A stretch of DNA of 64,000 nucleotides, from the NCBI RefSeq assembly GCF_014637345.1, contig NZ_BMEX01000006.1, forward strand, positions 1 to 64,000, read 5' to 3'. Under the pieces are notes generated by a model, which saw only the letters and a program-made list of their open reading frames with translations, ran no database searches and had not been told where the DNA came from. Every line of letters starts with the position of its first letter. The stretch's first letter is position 1. Source of the stretch: Kroppenstedtia guangzhouensis. GTDB lineage: Bacteria; Bacillota; Bacilli; Thermoactinomycetales; DSM-45169. Shown in pieces: positions 17,241 through 26,617 of the stretch. The position numbers and the translations under genes were made by a program.

Positions 17241-18791
17241 TCAAAACACTTCCGACACCAGTTTGGCCTGGGTGAATTGAAGCAGGTAGTCAGGGCCCCC
17301 GGCTTTGGAGTCGGTACCGGACATGTTGAAGCCGCCGAAGGGATGAACACCGACAAGAGCTCCGGTACTTTTGCGATTGAAGTAAAGATTACCCACATGA
17401 AATTCATCACGGGCCTTTTCCAGATGCGCCCGGTTGCGGCTGTAGACAGAACCCGTGAGGCCGTATTCGGTGTTGTTGGCGATGGCCAGGGCGTGGTCGA
17501 AGTCCTTCGCCTTGATGAAAGCCAGCACCGGCCCGAAGATCTCTTCCTTGCTGATCCGGGCCTCGGGATCCACGTCAGCGAACAGGGTGGGCTGAATGAA
17601 ATAGCCATTTCCTTTCCCTTTGCCACCCCCGGTCACCAACCGGCCTTCTTTTTTTCCGATCTCAATGTAATCCATGATCTTCTCCACCGCCCTCTCATCC
17701 ACCACCGGCCCCATATCGATCTCCAGGTTTCGGGCCGGTGCCACCTTCAACTGTTGGATCAGCCGGGTCACCTTTTCCAACATAATGTCGTAGACATCCT
17801 TGTGAACTACCGCTTTGGAACAGGCGGAACATTTCTGACCGCAAAACCCGTAGGCTGAACGGACGATATCCCCCGCCGCTTTGTCCAGATCTGCGTCCCG
17901 ATCCACAATGATGGAGTTTTTGCCACCCATCTCGGCGATCACCCGTTTGATCCACTTTTGCCCAGGTGCTGTTTTCGCAGCCAGTTCGTTGATACGCAGC
18001 CCCACCTCCCGGGAACCGGTGAAGGAGATGTACCGGGCCAGCGGATGTTGCACCAGATACTCCCCCACCTCTCCTCCCGGGCCAGGGAGGAAGTTGACCA
18101 CCCCGTCAGGCAAACCGGCTTCGATCAAGATCTTCATAAATTGGGCGGCGATCACCGAGGTGTTGCTGGCCGGCTTCAGAACGACCGTGTTCCCGGCCAC
18201 GACGGAGGAAACCGTGAGACCCACCATGATCGCCAGGGGAAAGTTCCACGGCGGGATCACAATCCCCACTCCCAGGGGGATATAGTGTTGCCGATTGTCT
18301 TCCCCCGGATTGCGGGTCAGGGGCACCGGTTGTGACAACCGGATCATCTCCCGACCGTAGTATTCCAGGAAATCGATGGCCTCCGCAGTGTCTGCGTCGG
18401 CCTCCACCCAACTTTTCCCCGCCTCCAACACCATCCAGGCGGAAAATTCATGCTTACGGCGGCGCAGAATCCCCGCCGCCCGAAACAGGATGTCGGCCCG
18501 GGCTTCCGGGGTCACCCGTTTCCAACTCTCAAAAGTGTGGACCGCCGATTGAATGGCTTTCTCCGCCAACTCCTTGTCCCCCCGGGCCACATAGCCGATC
18601 ACCTGATCCAGGTTGGAGGGATTGATCGAGCGAATCTTCTTCTCCGTGAAGACCTCTTCTCCCCCGATGATCAGAGGGTAATCCCCTCCCAGCTGATTCT
18701 CCACCCGGGACAAGGCCGCTTCAAATGCCGCCCGGTTCAATTCCTGGGAAAAATCGGTAAAAGGTTCGTTTCGAAAGGGAGTGACTCCCAT
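17241..18791 (-). CDS. putC: 1-pyrroline-5-carboxylate (L-glutamate gamma-semialdehyde) dehydrogenase
   Basis: A 516-aa NAD-dependent aldehyde dehydrogenase of the RocA/PutC type, converting P5C semialdehyde to glutamate in the cytoplasm. Key parts: PPWNFPLAI and KPASNTS cofactor region, FTGSREVG, the Glu in AEMGGKN, the catalytic Cys in [15 protein letters not shown], and [11 protein letters not shown]. Length equals B. subtilis PutC/RocA. It is divergent from putB; the 190-nt gap between them must hold both promoters. Arginine catabolic genes are absent nearby, so a role in proline use is likeliest. rocA is the alternative name. Confidence 0.92.
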   Translation of the reverse strand: MGVTPFRNEPFTDFSQELNRAAFEAALSRVENQLGGDYPLIIGGEEVFTEKKIRSINPSNLDQVIGYVARGDKELAEKAIQSAVHTFESWKRVTPEARADILFRAAGILRRRKHEFSAWMVLEAGKSWVEADADTAEAIDFLEYYGREMIRLSQPVPLTRNPGEDNRQHYIPLGVGIVIPPWNFPLAIMVGLTVSSVVAGNTVVLKPASNTSVIAAQFMKILIEAGLPDGVVNFLPGPGGEVGEYLVQHPLARYISFTGSREVGLRINELAAKTAPGQKWIKRVIAEMGGKNSIIVDRDADLDKAAGDIVRSAYGFCGQKCSACSKAVVHKDVYDIMLEKVTRLIQQLKVAPARNLEIDMGPVVDERAVEKIMDYIEIGKKEGRLVTGGGKGKGNGYFIQPTLFADVDPEARISKEEIFGPVLAFIKAKDFDHALAIANNTEYGLTGSVYSRNRAHLEKARDEFHVGNLYFNRKSTGALVGVHPFGGFNMSGTDSKAGGPDYLLQFTQAKLVSEVF

Positions 18792-18982
18792 CTCATCCTT
18801 CTCCTTTCCTGTGGTTTCTCCCGGATCCGATGATGGGGCAACGGGACCCGGGTTCCACCATCCGCATATATTATTCTGAACCCAAAACCGAATTCCATCC
18901 GGGGTGAACCCGTCGGAAAGAGGGAATGATACCGGATACTTTATGTATGCTTCAAATCTCCTGGACAGATTGTGAGGGATGA

Positions 18983-19906
18983 ATGGTGTCCTTTACACGT
19001 AAAGTCGTATTAACCTTATCCGCGCATCCGCGGGTGACGAGGCTGATTTCCAGATACGGCATGAAATGGGGGGCCTCCCGCTTCGTGGCCGGTGAAACGA
19101 TGGCTGAGACCGTCCGCACTGTGAAGGAACTGAACGCCGATGGACTGATGGTTACACTGGATCTGCTGGGTGAAGGTATCACCACCGGAGAAGAAGCAGC
19201 AGCAGCCGCTCAGGCCGCCATTGAGTCCTTGGATGTGATCAGTGCAGAAGAGCTCAACTCCACCATTTCCGTCAAGCTGACCCAGCTGGGGCTGGACATC
19301 GACCCTGGTCTCTGCCTGGATCATATGGACCGAATCGCCGCCAAAGCAAAGGAAACGAAAAACTTCGTCCGGATCGACATGGAAGATTCCCCCCGAATCG
19401 AGGCTACCCTCGACATCTTTAAAACCCTCCTCTCTCGATACGGAAAGGAACGGATCGGTACAGTCATCCAATCCTATCTCTACCGCTCGGAACAGGATGT
19501 CCGGGAGCTGGGGGAACTGGGGGCCAACCTGCGCATTGTGAAGGGGGCTTACAAAGAGCCCAAGGAAGTGGCTTATCCGAATAAAAAAGATGTGGACGCC
19601 AACTATCTGCGGCTGGTGAAGATGCACCTGTTGCGAGGCGGTTACACCGCTGTAGCCACCCATGATCCACAGATCATCGACTGGACAAAGCGGTTTGTCC
19701 GGGAACACCACATCTCCAACGACCGATTTGAGTTTCAGATGCTCTACGGGATCGCCAACACCCTCCAACGGGACTTGGTCAAGGAAGGATACAATGTGCG
19801 GGTCTACACCCCTTACGGAAAAGATTGGTATCCCTATTTCACCCGCCGCATCGCCGAACGCCCCGCCAACGCCCTGTTTGTGTTGAAGGGCTTGTTACGG
19901 AGGTGA
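18983..19906 (+). CDS. putB: Proline dehydrogenase
   Basis: A 307-aa FAD-dependent monofunctional proline dehydrogenase (ProDH barrel), oxidising proline to P5C and passing electrons to the membrane quinone pool. Motifs include [28 protein letters not shown], and the substrate-binding C-terminal [14 protein letters not shown]. Start ATG 18983 has GAGGGA only about 3 nt away, so GTG 18986 is an equally good start. Divergently paired with putC; the product of this enzyme is the substrate of that one. Confidence 0.93.
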   Translation: MVSFTRKVVLTLSAHPRVTRLISRYGMKWGASRFVAGETMAETVRTVKELNADGLMVTLDLLGEGITTGEEAAAAAQAAIESLDVISAEELNSTISVKLTQLGLDIDPGLCLDHMDRIAAKAKETKNFVRIDMEDSPRIEATLDIFKTLLSRYGKERIGTVIQSYLYRSEQDVRELGELGANLRIVKGAYKEPKEVAYPNKKDVDANYLRLVKMHLLRGGYTAVATHDPQIIDWTKRFVREHHISNDRFEFQMLYGIANTLQRDLVKEGYNVRVYTPYGKDWYPYFTRRIAERPANALFVLKGLLRR

Positions 19907-19925
19907 AATCCGGCAACCCATGGAA

Positions 19926-19950
19926 TCGGCCCACAGCGGCCGACTTTTTC
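19926..19950 (+). terminator. Terminator of putB
   Basis: Perfect 6-bp stem TCGGCC / GGCCGA followed by CTTTTTC. Confidence 0.8.
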
Positions 19951-20302
19951 TATCTCCCCGACGGATCGAGAGCAATATGATCACCATGTACATTGGAGTT
20001 CCGTACGGAAAGATCCGGTTGTCCAGGAGTCTCCGCTCCCTGTTCCAGCCCCGGACCGTGGAGAAGAAAGCCGTCCACACATCCCACCGCCGGGTGATGG
20101 AAGTGCTCAGAATGATCCCCTGAAAAGAGCAGGGACATCTCGCTTACCGGACGGGAGCTGTATTCATGTAGAAGTCGTGTCTGTGATAATCGGGAGGCGG
20201 GTGTGAAGCAGCGGGGGGCGGTTGCCTCACTTCCTTGATGCAAGTACACTATTGTAAAGGAATTTTATGTTGCCGGGGAATTCAGAAACGAGCGGAGAAT
20301 TC
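19951..20302. other. Gene-free gap before the TPR pseudogene
   Basis: About 350 nt. A 48-aa plus-strand frame from ATG 19977 (MITMYIGVPYGKI start) is possible but has no good ribosome site or family resemblance. Nothing else is recognisable. The region adjoins two decayed genes. Confidence 0.4.
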
Positions 20303-20691
20303 ATGAAAGAACTGCGGGAAGCGGGGCAGCACGAGGAAGCGAGGAAACGGATGTTGAGGTTGGCGGAAAGAGAGTCGGACAACGCCCAAATCCAATTCCA
20401 GTGCGCCTGGGTTCACGACTCTCTCGGTTTGGAGCGGGAGGGTGTCCCTTTTTACGAGCGGGCTCTAAGATTGGGCCTCTCCGGCGAAGACCGGCGGGGG
20501 GCCCTGTTGGGGTGGGGCTCCACTTCCCGCTGTCTCGGGGATTTTTGGCCATGGCGCTGTACAACCGGGTCCGACATCGGGAGGCGATGGAGATCCTGCT
20601 CCGCCTGGACACCACCCGTGATGATTCCATCCGTTCCTATGAAAAAGCGATCCGTTTCTATCTGGACAAACTGAATCAAACTTGGGAGTAG
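20303..20691 (+). pseudogene. TPR-family gene with internal deletion and frameshift
   Basis: From ATG 20303 (GGAG 6 nt upstream) the first frame encodes a tetratricopeptide-like opening: AHDSLG-type helix, YERALRLGLSGEDRRGALLG, WGSTSRCLGDF. It then loses sense. From about 20545 another frame continues with LAMALYNRVRHREAMEILLR and ends SYEKAIRFYLDKLNQTWE. In related Bacillales TPR proteins these two parts are separated by roughly 25 residues, so I infer a deletion of about 75-80 nt that also shifted the frame. The result is unlikely to be functional. Confidence 0.75.
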
Positions 20692-20714
20692 AAAGGAGCA
20701 TTCAACTTGAAAAC

Positions 20715-20879
20715 ATGCCCGCGGAACAGGTGGCCCGTCTCGGCTTTTCCGCCTGGCAGAAAGGGCGGCCGGTGGTGATCACCGGGAGGCTCAACCGATT
20801 CCTCGTCTCCCTCCCCCGCCTCCTCCCCCGTCCCTGGATGACCGGTTTGGTCGCACGTGCCTTTCGCAACCGGAGGTGA
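20715..20879 (+). pseudogene. C-terminal remnant of a short-chain dehydrogenase
   Basis: About 54 residues beginning MPAEQVARLGFSAWQKGRPV and ending in an Arg-rich tail after LLPRPWMTGLVARAF. This matches only the C-terminal end of classical SDR oxidoreductases (the VAR..G..A...GR.VV..G..N pattern). The Rossmann fold and the Tyr-Lys active site are absent; upstream lies the TPR pseudogene. It is best read as a truncated relic. Confidence 0.65.
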
Positions 20880-20897
20880 TGACACACGATTCCACTG

Positions 20898-20924
20898 ATC
20901 CGCCGTGTATCAGGCGGTTTTTTT
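20898..20924 (+). terminator. Terminator after the SDR remnant
   Basis: Stem CCGCC / GGCGG with an eight-base loop and seven T. Its survival fits with a once functional gene upstream. Confidence 0.85.
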
Positions 20925-20948
20925 CATCCGCAGGAAGTGCCCTTGGGT

Positions 20949-22064
20949 TCACTCCCTCCACTCATCCAGCGACAGAGCCACTCTTTGGTTCCTGGGGTCC
21001 ACATCAACGGTGTAGCCTTGTCCATCCCGGATCCAGGCCCCCTTCACCTTGCGGGAGAGTTCATCGAACCAAGCCCGGTCCGTATACCGATCATCGGTAA
21101 TCACAAAATCAGTCTCGTCCAACATCGTAATTTGAATCACCGGATCCCACAGAAGCGCTGCCACACAATCATAGGGAACCCTTACCTCCTCCCCGTTATC
21201 CATCACCAACCCTCTTTCCTCCAACCGGATCTCCCGGAATTGGGTCGACCGCAACCAACGACGCCCGTTCCGGATTGGGGTGAGACCGGCTTCTTTGGCT
21301 GCCGCCATCAGATCTCCGGCAGTTTTTGAATCGTAGGGAAAAGTATGAATCACCTCATCGGTTTCCACCTGAATTTCCTCCCCCCAAGAGTCCAATCGAA
21401 GCTGAATCAACTGTGCCACAGGGATCGTTTTTACTCTTCCCCAGTGAAAAATCCAGATCTGTCCATCCTTCACCTCCAGATCCCGCCACCAGACGGTCAT
21501 CACCACATAGAAGAAAACGGCGAAAATTGCGACGACGAGCACTCTGAGGGCGAGATCCAACACCTGATCCCGCAAGGGATAGGAACGATAGATCTCATCA
21601 GTAAAAGAGAGAATCAGTTCTTTGCCCTCCACCCGGATCACATCCACTGCTCCGCCCTTTTGAATCACTTTCATCAGTTGGGATCGATCCAAGGGAAAGT
21701 AAGGAACGACAAAATTCCCCTCCCGGGTGACTATTTCCCGGTCCATCAGCCCGAGAGGATAAATTTTCTCCTGCACAGGATCCCCCAGGTTCTCCCGGAC
21801 ATCCTCGGTTCCCAGATAGAGTACGCATGCAATCAGGCTCAAAGTAAACATGAAATAGGCGAAGGGATTTCTCTTCCCCCAATGCACCTTCCAAGTCAGC
21901 AAAGCGATGGCAGGCAGGCCGGGATAGAAATAAGATTCAGCAAGCCAATACGGGAAATAATCCGGAGTATCCAATAACCGCTGGTGCAGCAAAACATAAC
22001 CCGTGGCGACGAGGACCGGTATTCCGAAACAGAACATCAACCAGTAACCCACCCATCGTTTCAC
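20949..22064 (-). CDS. Hypothetical membrane protein, 371 aa
   Basis: Not recognised. Two hydrophobic segments near the N terminus (about 5-25 and 45-85 with LPAIALLTWKVHWG), an external or loop region to about 160, a further membrane segment (VLVVAIFAVFFYVVMTV), and then a beta-rich soluble domain to the end that resembles PH-like membrane-protein domains (KDGQIWIFHWGRVKTIPVAQ). GTG 22064 has GGAGG at 8-nt spacing; GTG 22070 and 22073 are alternatives. Monocistronic. Confidence 0.65.
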   Translation of the reverse strand: MKRWVGYWLMFCFGIPVLVATGYVLLHQRLLDTPDYFPYWLAESYFYPGLPAIALLTWKVHWGKRNPFAYFMFTLSLIACVLYLGTEDVRENLGDPVQEKIYPLGLMDREIVTREGNFVVPYFPLDRSQLMKVIQKGGAVDVIRVEGKELILSFTDEIYRSYPLRDQVLDLALRVLVVAIFAVFFYVVMTVWWRDLEVKDGQIWIFHWGRVKTIPVAQLIQLRLDSWGEEIQVETDEVIHTFPYDSKTAGDLMAAAKEAGLTPIRNGRRWLRSTQFREIRLEERGLVMDNGEEVRVPYDCVAALLWDPVIQITMLDETDFVITDDRYTDRAWFDELSRKVKGAWIRDGQGYTVDVDPRNQRVALSLDEWRE

Positions 22065-22280
22065 AGTCACCACCTCCGGAAGGGTTATACTTCCAAGCTC
22101 ACAGTACTTGACTGTATTTTATTATACTTATTTAATTTTTTCAATAAATTTTAATGATAAACTTATATTTACGGAATAAAATCTTAGATTAACGCCTCTT
22201 GTATTTTGTCGAAAATAAAATTTTTATATCGAATGGTTGCAAAAATAGGGATTCACGGCAAAAAACAGAACATGAGGCAT

Positions 22281-22304
22281 AAAAAAAGGTGCCATACCGG
22301 CACC
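22281..22304 (-). terminator. Terminator of the TM2-domain gene
   Basis: Minus-strand stem GGTGCC / GGCACC with a five-base loop and seven T. Confidence 0.88.
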
Positions 22305-22307
22305 GGT

Positions 22308-22619
22308 TCACAGTTGCGACAGCCATTTGGGGATCGCAATCCCATCGAGCACCCACCAGAAAAGAAAAGGTGCCATCGCCAGAAGTGGGGAGACTCCCAA
22401 TCCCGGCAGCTGATAAACAAACAGACCAAAGGAGAGAAACAGAAGCCCGATCACACCCATCGCAAAACCGGAATTCTTTCTTCCGAGATAAAATCGGTGT
22501 CCTCCCAGCACGCCTAGGAACAACCAGAGGCCGTAAGCGGTGATCAGCCTCTCTCGCGGGTTCTTCTCAGGGGTTTCGAATGGGGCCCTCTTTTGACTGA
22601 AGCGATTCTTGTCCGTCAT
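22308..22619 (-). CDS. TM2-domain membrane protein
   Basis: A 103-aa protein with the TM2 signature: AYGLWLFLGVLGGHRFYLG (about 28-46), then a short turn and a second hydrophobic hairpin ending PFLFWWVLDGIAIP. TM2 proteins are small two-helix membrane proteins of unknown function. Start ATG 22619 has AGGGTG at 6 nt. Confidence 0.82.
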   Translation of the reverse strand: MTDKNRFSQKRAPFETPEKNPRERLITAYGLWLFLGVLGGHRFYLGRKNSGFAMGVIGLLFLSFGLFVYQLPGLGVSPLLAMAPFLFWWVLDGIAIPKWLSQL

Positions 22620-22709
22620 TATCAACACCCTATACTTCTGCTGTTGATTTCAGAGTACTTGACATCTTCCGCCCGGACAACACTGGTTGCCATCTATCCC
22701 GGAACCGTT

Positions 22710-23210
22710 TTACTTCGTTTCCACCGGTTTGCCGTCTGTGGTTTCCACGATGAATTTCATGCCATCCAGATCGCCCCGGTTCAATGAGATATACTCATGG
22801 GCGGGCTTGTCATCGTTGTCTTCTTCCAGCTTGACCACAATTTTCACCACGTCGGATTTGATCACCTGCAGTTTTCTAACCTTCAGAGAGTACTTGTCAT
22901 ATTTGGGAGAGGAGGCCTGAACCAGCAGCATATCTTTCGTGTCCCAATTGTTGTTGTCCAGCACACCCGGATGCTTTTCTTTGTTGTAAAGCCAGATCCC
23001 GCCGTGTTCCTCCGGGTCAGGTGCACCCATGAACCAGTTGATGTGCTTAAACTCCACTTCCTTAAAGGTTTCACTGGGTTCCACAGCATCGATCTCTTCT
23101 TCTTTTGTTTTCTTCTCTTTCTCTCCTTCTTTGTCAGCCACTAGCAGTCCACAACCTGAAGAGAAGACCAACAAAACAGAAAGAGTAAGTAAAAGTGCAA
23201 AACGCTTCAT
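22710..23210 (-). CDS. Lipoprotein of unknown function
   Basis: A 166-aa protein with a lipoprotein signal: MKRFALLLTLSVLLVFSSGC, Cys20 being the lipidated residue. A Lys/Glu-rich linker (about 27-40) follows, then a mixed alpha/beta domain containing INWFMGAPDPEEHGGIWLYN and a C-terminal beta region. It is probably anchored outside the membrane. GGAGG is 11 nt before ATG 23210; ATG 23219 sits too close to it. The upstream leader contains nested inverted repeats. Confidence 0.75.
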   Translation of the reverse strand: MKRFALLLTLSVLLVFSSGCGLLVADKEGEKEKKTKEEEIDAVEPSETFKEVEFKHINWFMGAPDPEEHGGIWLYNKEKHPGVLDNNNWDTKDMLLVQASSPKYDKYSLKVRKLQVIKSDVVKIVVKLEEDNDDKPAHEYISLNRGDLDGMKFIVETTDGKPVETK

Positions 23211-23276
23211 TCCCGACATAACCTCCAATGGTTCGTTGGATGACGTACACACCTCTAACAGGGGGCTTTTCGGAGC

Positions 23277-23339
23277 GGGAGCCGACTCCCTTTCACCGCA
23301 GGCTTCGTCCCAGCCTGATCTGACGTCGGCTAAATTATA
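23277..23339 (-). promoter_or_regulatory. Extended -10 promoter and structured leader of the lipoprotein gene
   Basis: Minus-strand TGTTATAAT (extended -10; hexamer at 23334-23339) is followed by two nested stems: GCCGAC / GTCGGC (23281-23286 with 23325-23330) and CAGGCT / AGCCTG (23299-23304 with 23312-23317). A third stem GGGAG / CTCCC (23277-23281, 23286-23290) overlaps the outer one, so the two are mutually exclusive. No known riboswitch class was recognised. Confidence 0.45.
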
Positions 23340-23343
23340 ACAC

Positions 23344-23369
23344 AAAAACCCACGGGAATTCCCGTGGGT
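23344..23369 (-). terminator. Terminator of the fadNAE operon
   Basis: Minus-strand palindrome ACCCACGGG AATT CCCGTGGGT followed by TTTTTG, 17 nt after the fadE stop. Confidence 0.88.
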
Positions 23370-23385
23370 GGATAAATTTTGGCGG

Positions 23386-25161
23386 TTACACCACGAAGCG
23401 CTCCGCTTCCAGAACCCGCTTGGCGATGGTCCGCTTCAACTTCACTTCGTTAATCGGTTCAAAACGAGTCAACTTTTTCAGAATGGACACCTGCGTCCGC
23501 AGGACATCCCCTTCTTCCATGGAGGTGAGGATATGCTTCGCCTTCTGCTCCACACGCGGGAAAGCTTCATACACATAGGCGGCGGTCAGATCGATCTTGG
23601 CCTGTGCCTGGTTGAGACCTTCCTTCTCCAGCGCCTTTTTGGCCCGCAGATAACCGCTTTCCATGGCAAAGATTTCAATGGCGATATCCGCCACATCCCG
23701 CAGAATCTCCTGCTCCTTCTCCAGGTCCATCTGATACTTCTCCACAGCCAGACCGGCGGTCATCAGGAAGATCTTCTTGGCATTTTCGATCATTTTCGCT
23801 TCCTCTTCCAGCGGAGCCGGCTCCTCCTCGGAGAGGGTGGGCATCATCATCAGCAGCTCTTCCTGGAGACCCGCAGCTTTTTCCATGAAGGGGAGTTCCC
23901 CTTTCATGGTTTTCCGCATCAGGGTGGAGGGGATCAAGAGGCGGTTGATCTCGTTGGTACCTTCAAAAATCCGGTTGATCCGGGAGTCACGGTACATGTT
24001 CTCAATTTCATACTCCTGCATAAACCCGTAACCACCATGGATCTGGACCCCTTCGTCCACCACATAATCCAGCACTTCGGAGCCGAAGACTTTGGCGATG
24101 GAACATTCCAGGGCGTATTCGGCAATCGCTTTGGCCGCCTCGGCGCCTTCCGCCTGTTCCAGATGGGCCAGACCCTTTTCAAAGAACCCGGCAAGACGAT
24201 AGATCACGCTTTCCAGCGCATAAGTCTTGGCGGACATGGTGGCCAGCTTCTCCTGGATCAACGGGAACTGGGCGATCGGGGTTTTAAACTGTTTCCGCTC
24301 GTTGGCATACTTGGCCGAAATTTCGATCGCACGCTTGGAGGAACCGACACAGCCGACCCCCAGCTTGTAACGTCCGATATTCAAAATGTTGAAGGCGATC
24401 AGGTGCCCTTTGCCCACTTCACCCAATACGTTTTCCACCGGCACCTTGGCTTCATCCAGGATCAGGGTCCGGGTGGAGGAACCTTTGATCCCCATTTTCT
24501 TCTCTTCCGGACCGGTGGAGACACCCGGGAAATCCTTCTCGACGATGAACGCGGTGAATTTCTCTCCATCCACTTTGGCATAAACAACAAAGATGTCGGC
24601 AAAAGCGGAGTTGGTGATCCACTGCTTCTCACCGGTCAAGAGATAATGCTTGCCGTCTTCGGAAAGTTTGGCCACGGTTTTGGCACCGAGGGCATCGGAA
24701 CCGGACCCCGGCTCAGTCAAAGCGTAGGCGGCAAACTTCTCACCTGAGGCCAACGATGGAAGATATTTTTCCTTCTGTTCCTTATTTCCGAAGAAGACGA
24801 TCGGCAGACTTCCGATCCCGACATGAGCCCCGTGGCTGAGAGCAAAGGAACGGGCAGGTGCGATTTTTTCGGTGATCAGTGTGGAACTGATTTTGTCCAG
24901 GCCCAGACCGCCGTAGCTCTCCGGTACATCAGCGCCCAGAAGCCCCAGCTCCCCGGCCTGTTTCAACAGGCGAACGGTGTGGTCAAAGTTGTGGTTCTCA
25001 ATCTCCTCCAGGACCGGCAACACATTCTCCTTGGCAAAGTCCTCGGTGGTTTTGCCAATCATCTTGTGCTCTTCGCTGAACTCTTCCGGGGTATAGACAT
25101 CCTCGAGGCTGTGCTCCTCCAGGAGGTAGCTGCCTCCTTTGGTGATGGTTTTTTCCGCCAT
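23386..25161 (-). CDS. fadE: Acyl-CoA dehydrogenase
   Basis: A 591-aa FAD flavoprotein that introduces the first double bond into acyl-CoA in beta-oxidation. Residues ~30-420 form the acyl-CoA dehydrogenase core (ALTEPGSGSDALG, WITNSAFADIF, GYGFMQEYEIENMYRDSRI, FEGTNEINRLLIP with the catalytic Glu region), and a helical extension of about 170 residues follows, as in B. subtilis FadE. Start ATG 25161 has AAAGGAGG at 8 nt. Third gene of fadN-fadA-fadE. Confidence 0.94.
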   Translation of the reverse strand: MAEKTITKGGSYLLEEHSLEDVYTPEEFSEEHKMIGKTTEDFAKENVLPVLEEIENHNFDHTVRLLKQAGELGLLGADVPESYGGLGLDKISSTLITEKIAPARSFALSHGAHVGIGSLPIVFFGNKEQKEKYLPSLASGEKFAAYALTEPGSGSDALGAKTVAKLSEDGKHYLLTGEKQWITNSAFADIFVVYAKVDGEKFTAFIVEKDFPGVSTGPEEKKMGIKGSSTRTLILDEAKVPVENVLGEVGKGHLIAFNILNIGRYKLGVGCVGSSKRAIEISAKYANERKQFKTPIAQFPLIQEKLATMSAKTYALESVIYRLAGFFEKGLAHLEQAEGAEAAKAIAEYALECSIAKVFGSEVLDYVVDEGVQIHGGYGFMQEYEIENMYRDSRINRIFEGTNEINRLLIPSTLMRKTMKGELPFMEKAAGLQEELLMMMPTLSEEEPAPLEEEAKMIENAKKIFLMTAGLAVEKYQMDLEKEQEILRDVADIAIEIFAMESGYLRAKKALEKEGLNQAQAKIDLTAAYVYEAFPRVEQKAKHILTSMEEGDVLRTQVSILKKLTRFEPINEVKLKRTIAKRVLEAERFVV

Positions 25162-25263
25162 CTCCGATTCCTCCTTTGCCAATCGGTAATTTGACAATCC
25201 GGCCGGGATTCACATGATCACAGTTTTTGAGCCGGAACCCCGGCCTTTCTGGATTTTTCCGGT

Positions 25264-26445
25264 TCAGTTCACCATTTCAAACACGCCGGCCGCGCCCATG
25301 CCGCCTCCGATACACATGGTAACCAAACCGTACTTGCCGCCGCGCCGTTTCAGCTCGTTCAGGATACTGACCGTCAGCTTGGCCCCCGAGCATCCCAGGG
25401 GATGACCCAGTGCGATCGCCCCGCCGTTGACATTGACGATGTCGGGGTTCATCTCCAGATGGCGCATCACTTGGATGGACTGGGAAGCAAAGGCCTCATT
25501 CAGCTCGATCAGATCGATTTGATCCAAGGTGAGACCCGCTTTTTCCAAAGCCTTCGGGACGGCGACGATCGGACCGATTCCCATCACATCCGGATCGACA
25601 CCGCCGACACAGAAGGAGCGGAAGACGGCGATCGGCTGGACTCCCAAGGATTCGGCTTTCTCCCGGGACATGACGATCACTCCCGCAGCACCGTCACTGG
25701 TCTGGGAGGAGTTCCCGGCGGTGACGGATCCTCCGACACGAAAAGCGGGCTTCAGCTTGCCCAACACTTCCAGAGAGGTGTCCCGACGCGGTCCTTCATC
25801 GGTGTCGAAGACAAACTCTTCTTCGTGAAGTTTATGATCGGGTCCGACCACACGTTTTTTCACCGTCACAGGAACGATCTCATCCTTAAACCGACCTTCA
25901 TCGATGGCTTTGATCGCCCGTTGATGGCTCCGCAGGGCAAAAGCATCCTGATCCTCCCGGGAGACCCCGTAACGGTTGGCCACTTCTTCCGCTGTGTGGC
26001 CCATGGACATGTAGATTTCCGGTGCATGGTCCATCAGGTAGGGGTTGGGAGCCGGCTTATAACCTCCCATGGGCACCATGCTCATGCTCTCCACCCCACC
26101 GGCGATGATCGTGTCGGCAAAGCCGGCCATGATATGTTGGGCGGCGATGGCGATCGACTGCAATCCTGAGGAGCAAAATCGGTTGATGGTGAGACCCGCT
26201 GCGGTGTTGGGAAGTCCCGCCCGAGTGGCGATCACCCGGGCCACGTTCATACCCTGTTCCCCTTCGGGGAAGGAGCAACCCATGATGACATCTTCCACTT
26301 CCTGCGGGTCCAGCTGTGGCACCCGCTTCATCAGATCCTGAACCACCCACGCACCCAGGTCATCGGGGCGTGTATCCTTCAACGAGCCACGGTTCGCCTT
26401 CCCCACAGCGGTCCGCGCCGCGGCAACGATGACTGCTTCGCGCAT
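25264..26445 (-). CDS. fadA: Acetyl-CoA C-acyltransferase (3-ketoacyl-CoA thiolase)
   Basis: A 393-aa thiolase that cleaves 3-ketoacyl-CoA with CoA, the last beta-oxidation step. The acyl-accepting Cys is in [10 protein letters not shown] (about 93), the His in [14 protein letters not shown], and the second Cys in [12 protein letters not shown]. Start ATG 26445 has AAGGAGG at 8 nt. Middle gene of fadNAE, same order as in B. subtilis. Confidence 0.95.
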   Translation of the reverse strand: MREAVIVAAARTAVGKANRGSLKDTRPDDLGAWVVQDLMKRVPQLDPQEVEDVIMGCSFPEGEQGMNVARVIATRAGLPNTAAGLTINRFCSSGLQSIAIAAQHIMAGFADTIIAGGVESMSMVPMGGYKPAPNPYLMDHAPEIYMSMGHTAEEVANRYGVSREDQDAFALRSHQRAIKAIDEGRFKDEIVPVTVKKRVVGPDHKLHEEEFVFDTDEGPRRDTSLEVLGKLKPAFRVGGSVTAGNSSQTSDGAAGVIVMSREKAESLGVQPIAVFRSFCVGGVDPDVMGIGPIVAVPKALEKAGLTLDQIDLIELNEAFASQSIQVMRHLEMNPDIVNVNGGAIALGHPLGCSGAKLTVSILNELKRRGGKYGLVTMCIGGGMGAAGVFEMVN

Positions 26446-26617
26446 ACTCCTCTCCTCCTTCACAAGGTTGGGTGCCCCTGAAAGCATTGTGAATCGTACG
26501 ATCTTGGGCCGGGCATGGATTCACATGATTTACCGAGGTTCTCGGGAAGCCAAGATTATCCATGTAAAAACCCGACCCTTCCTCTGATGACTGTTTTCAC
26601 AAGGCTTCGACGGCCCA

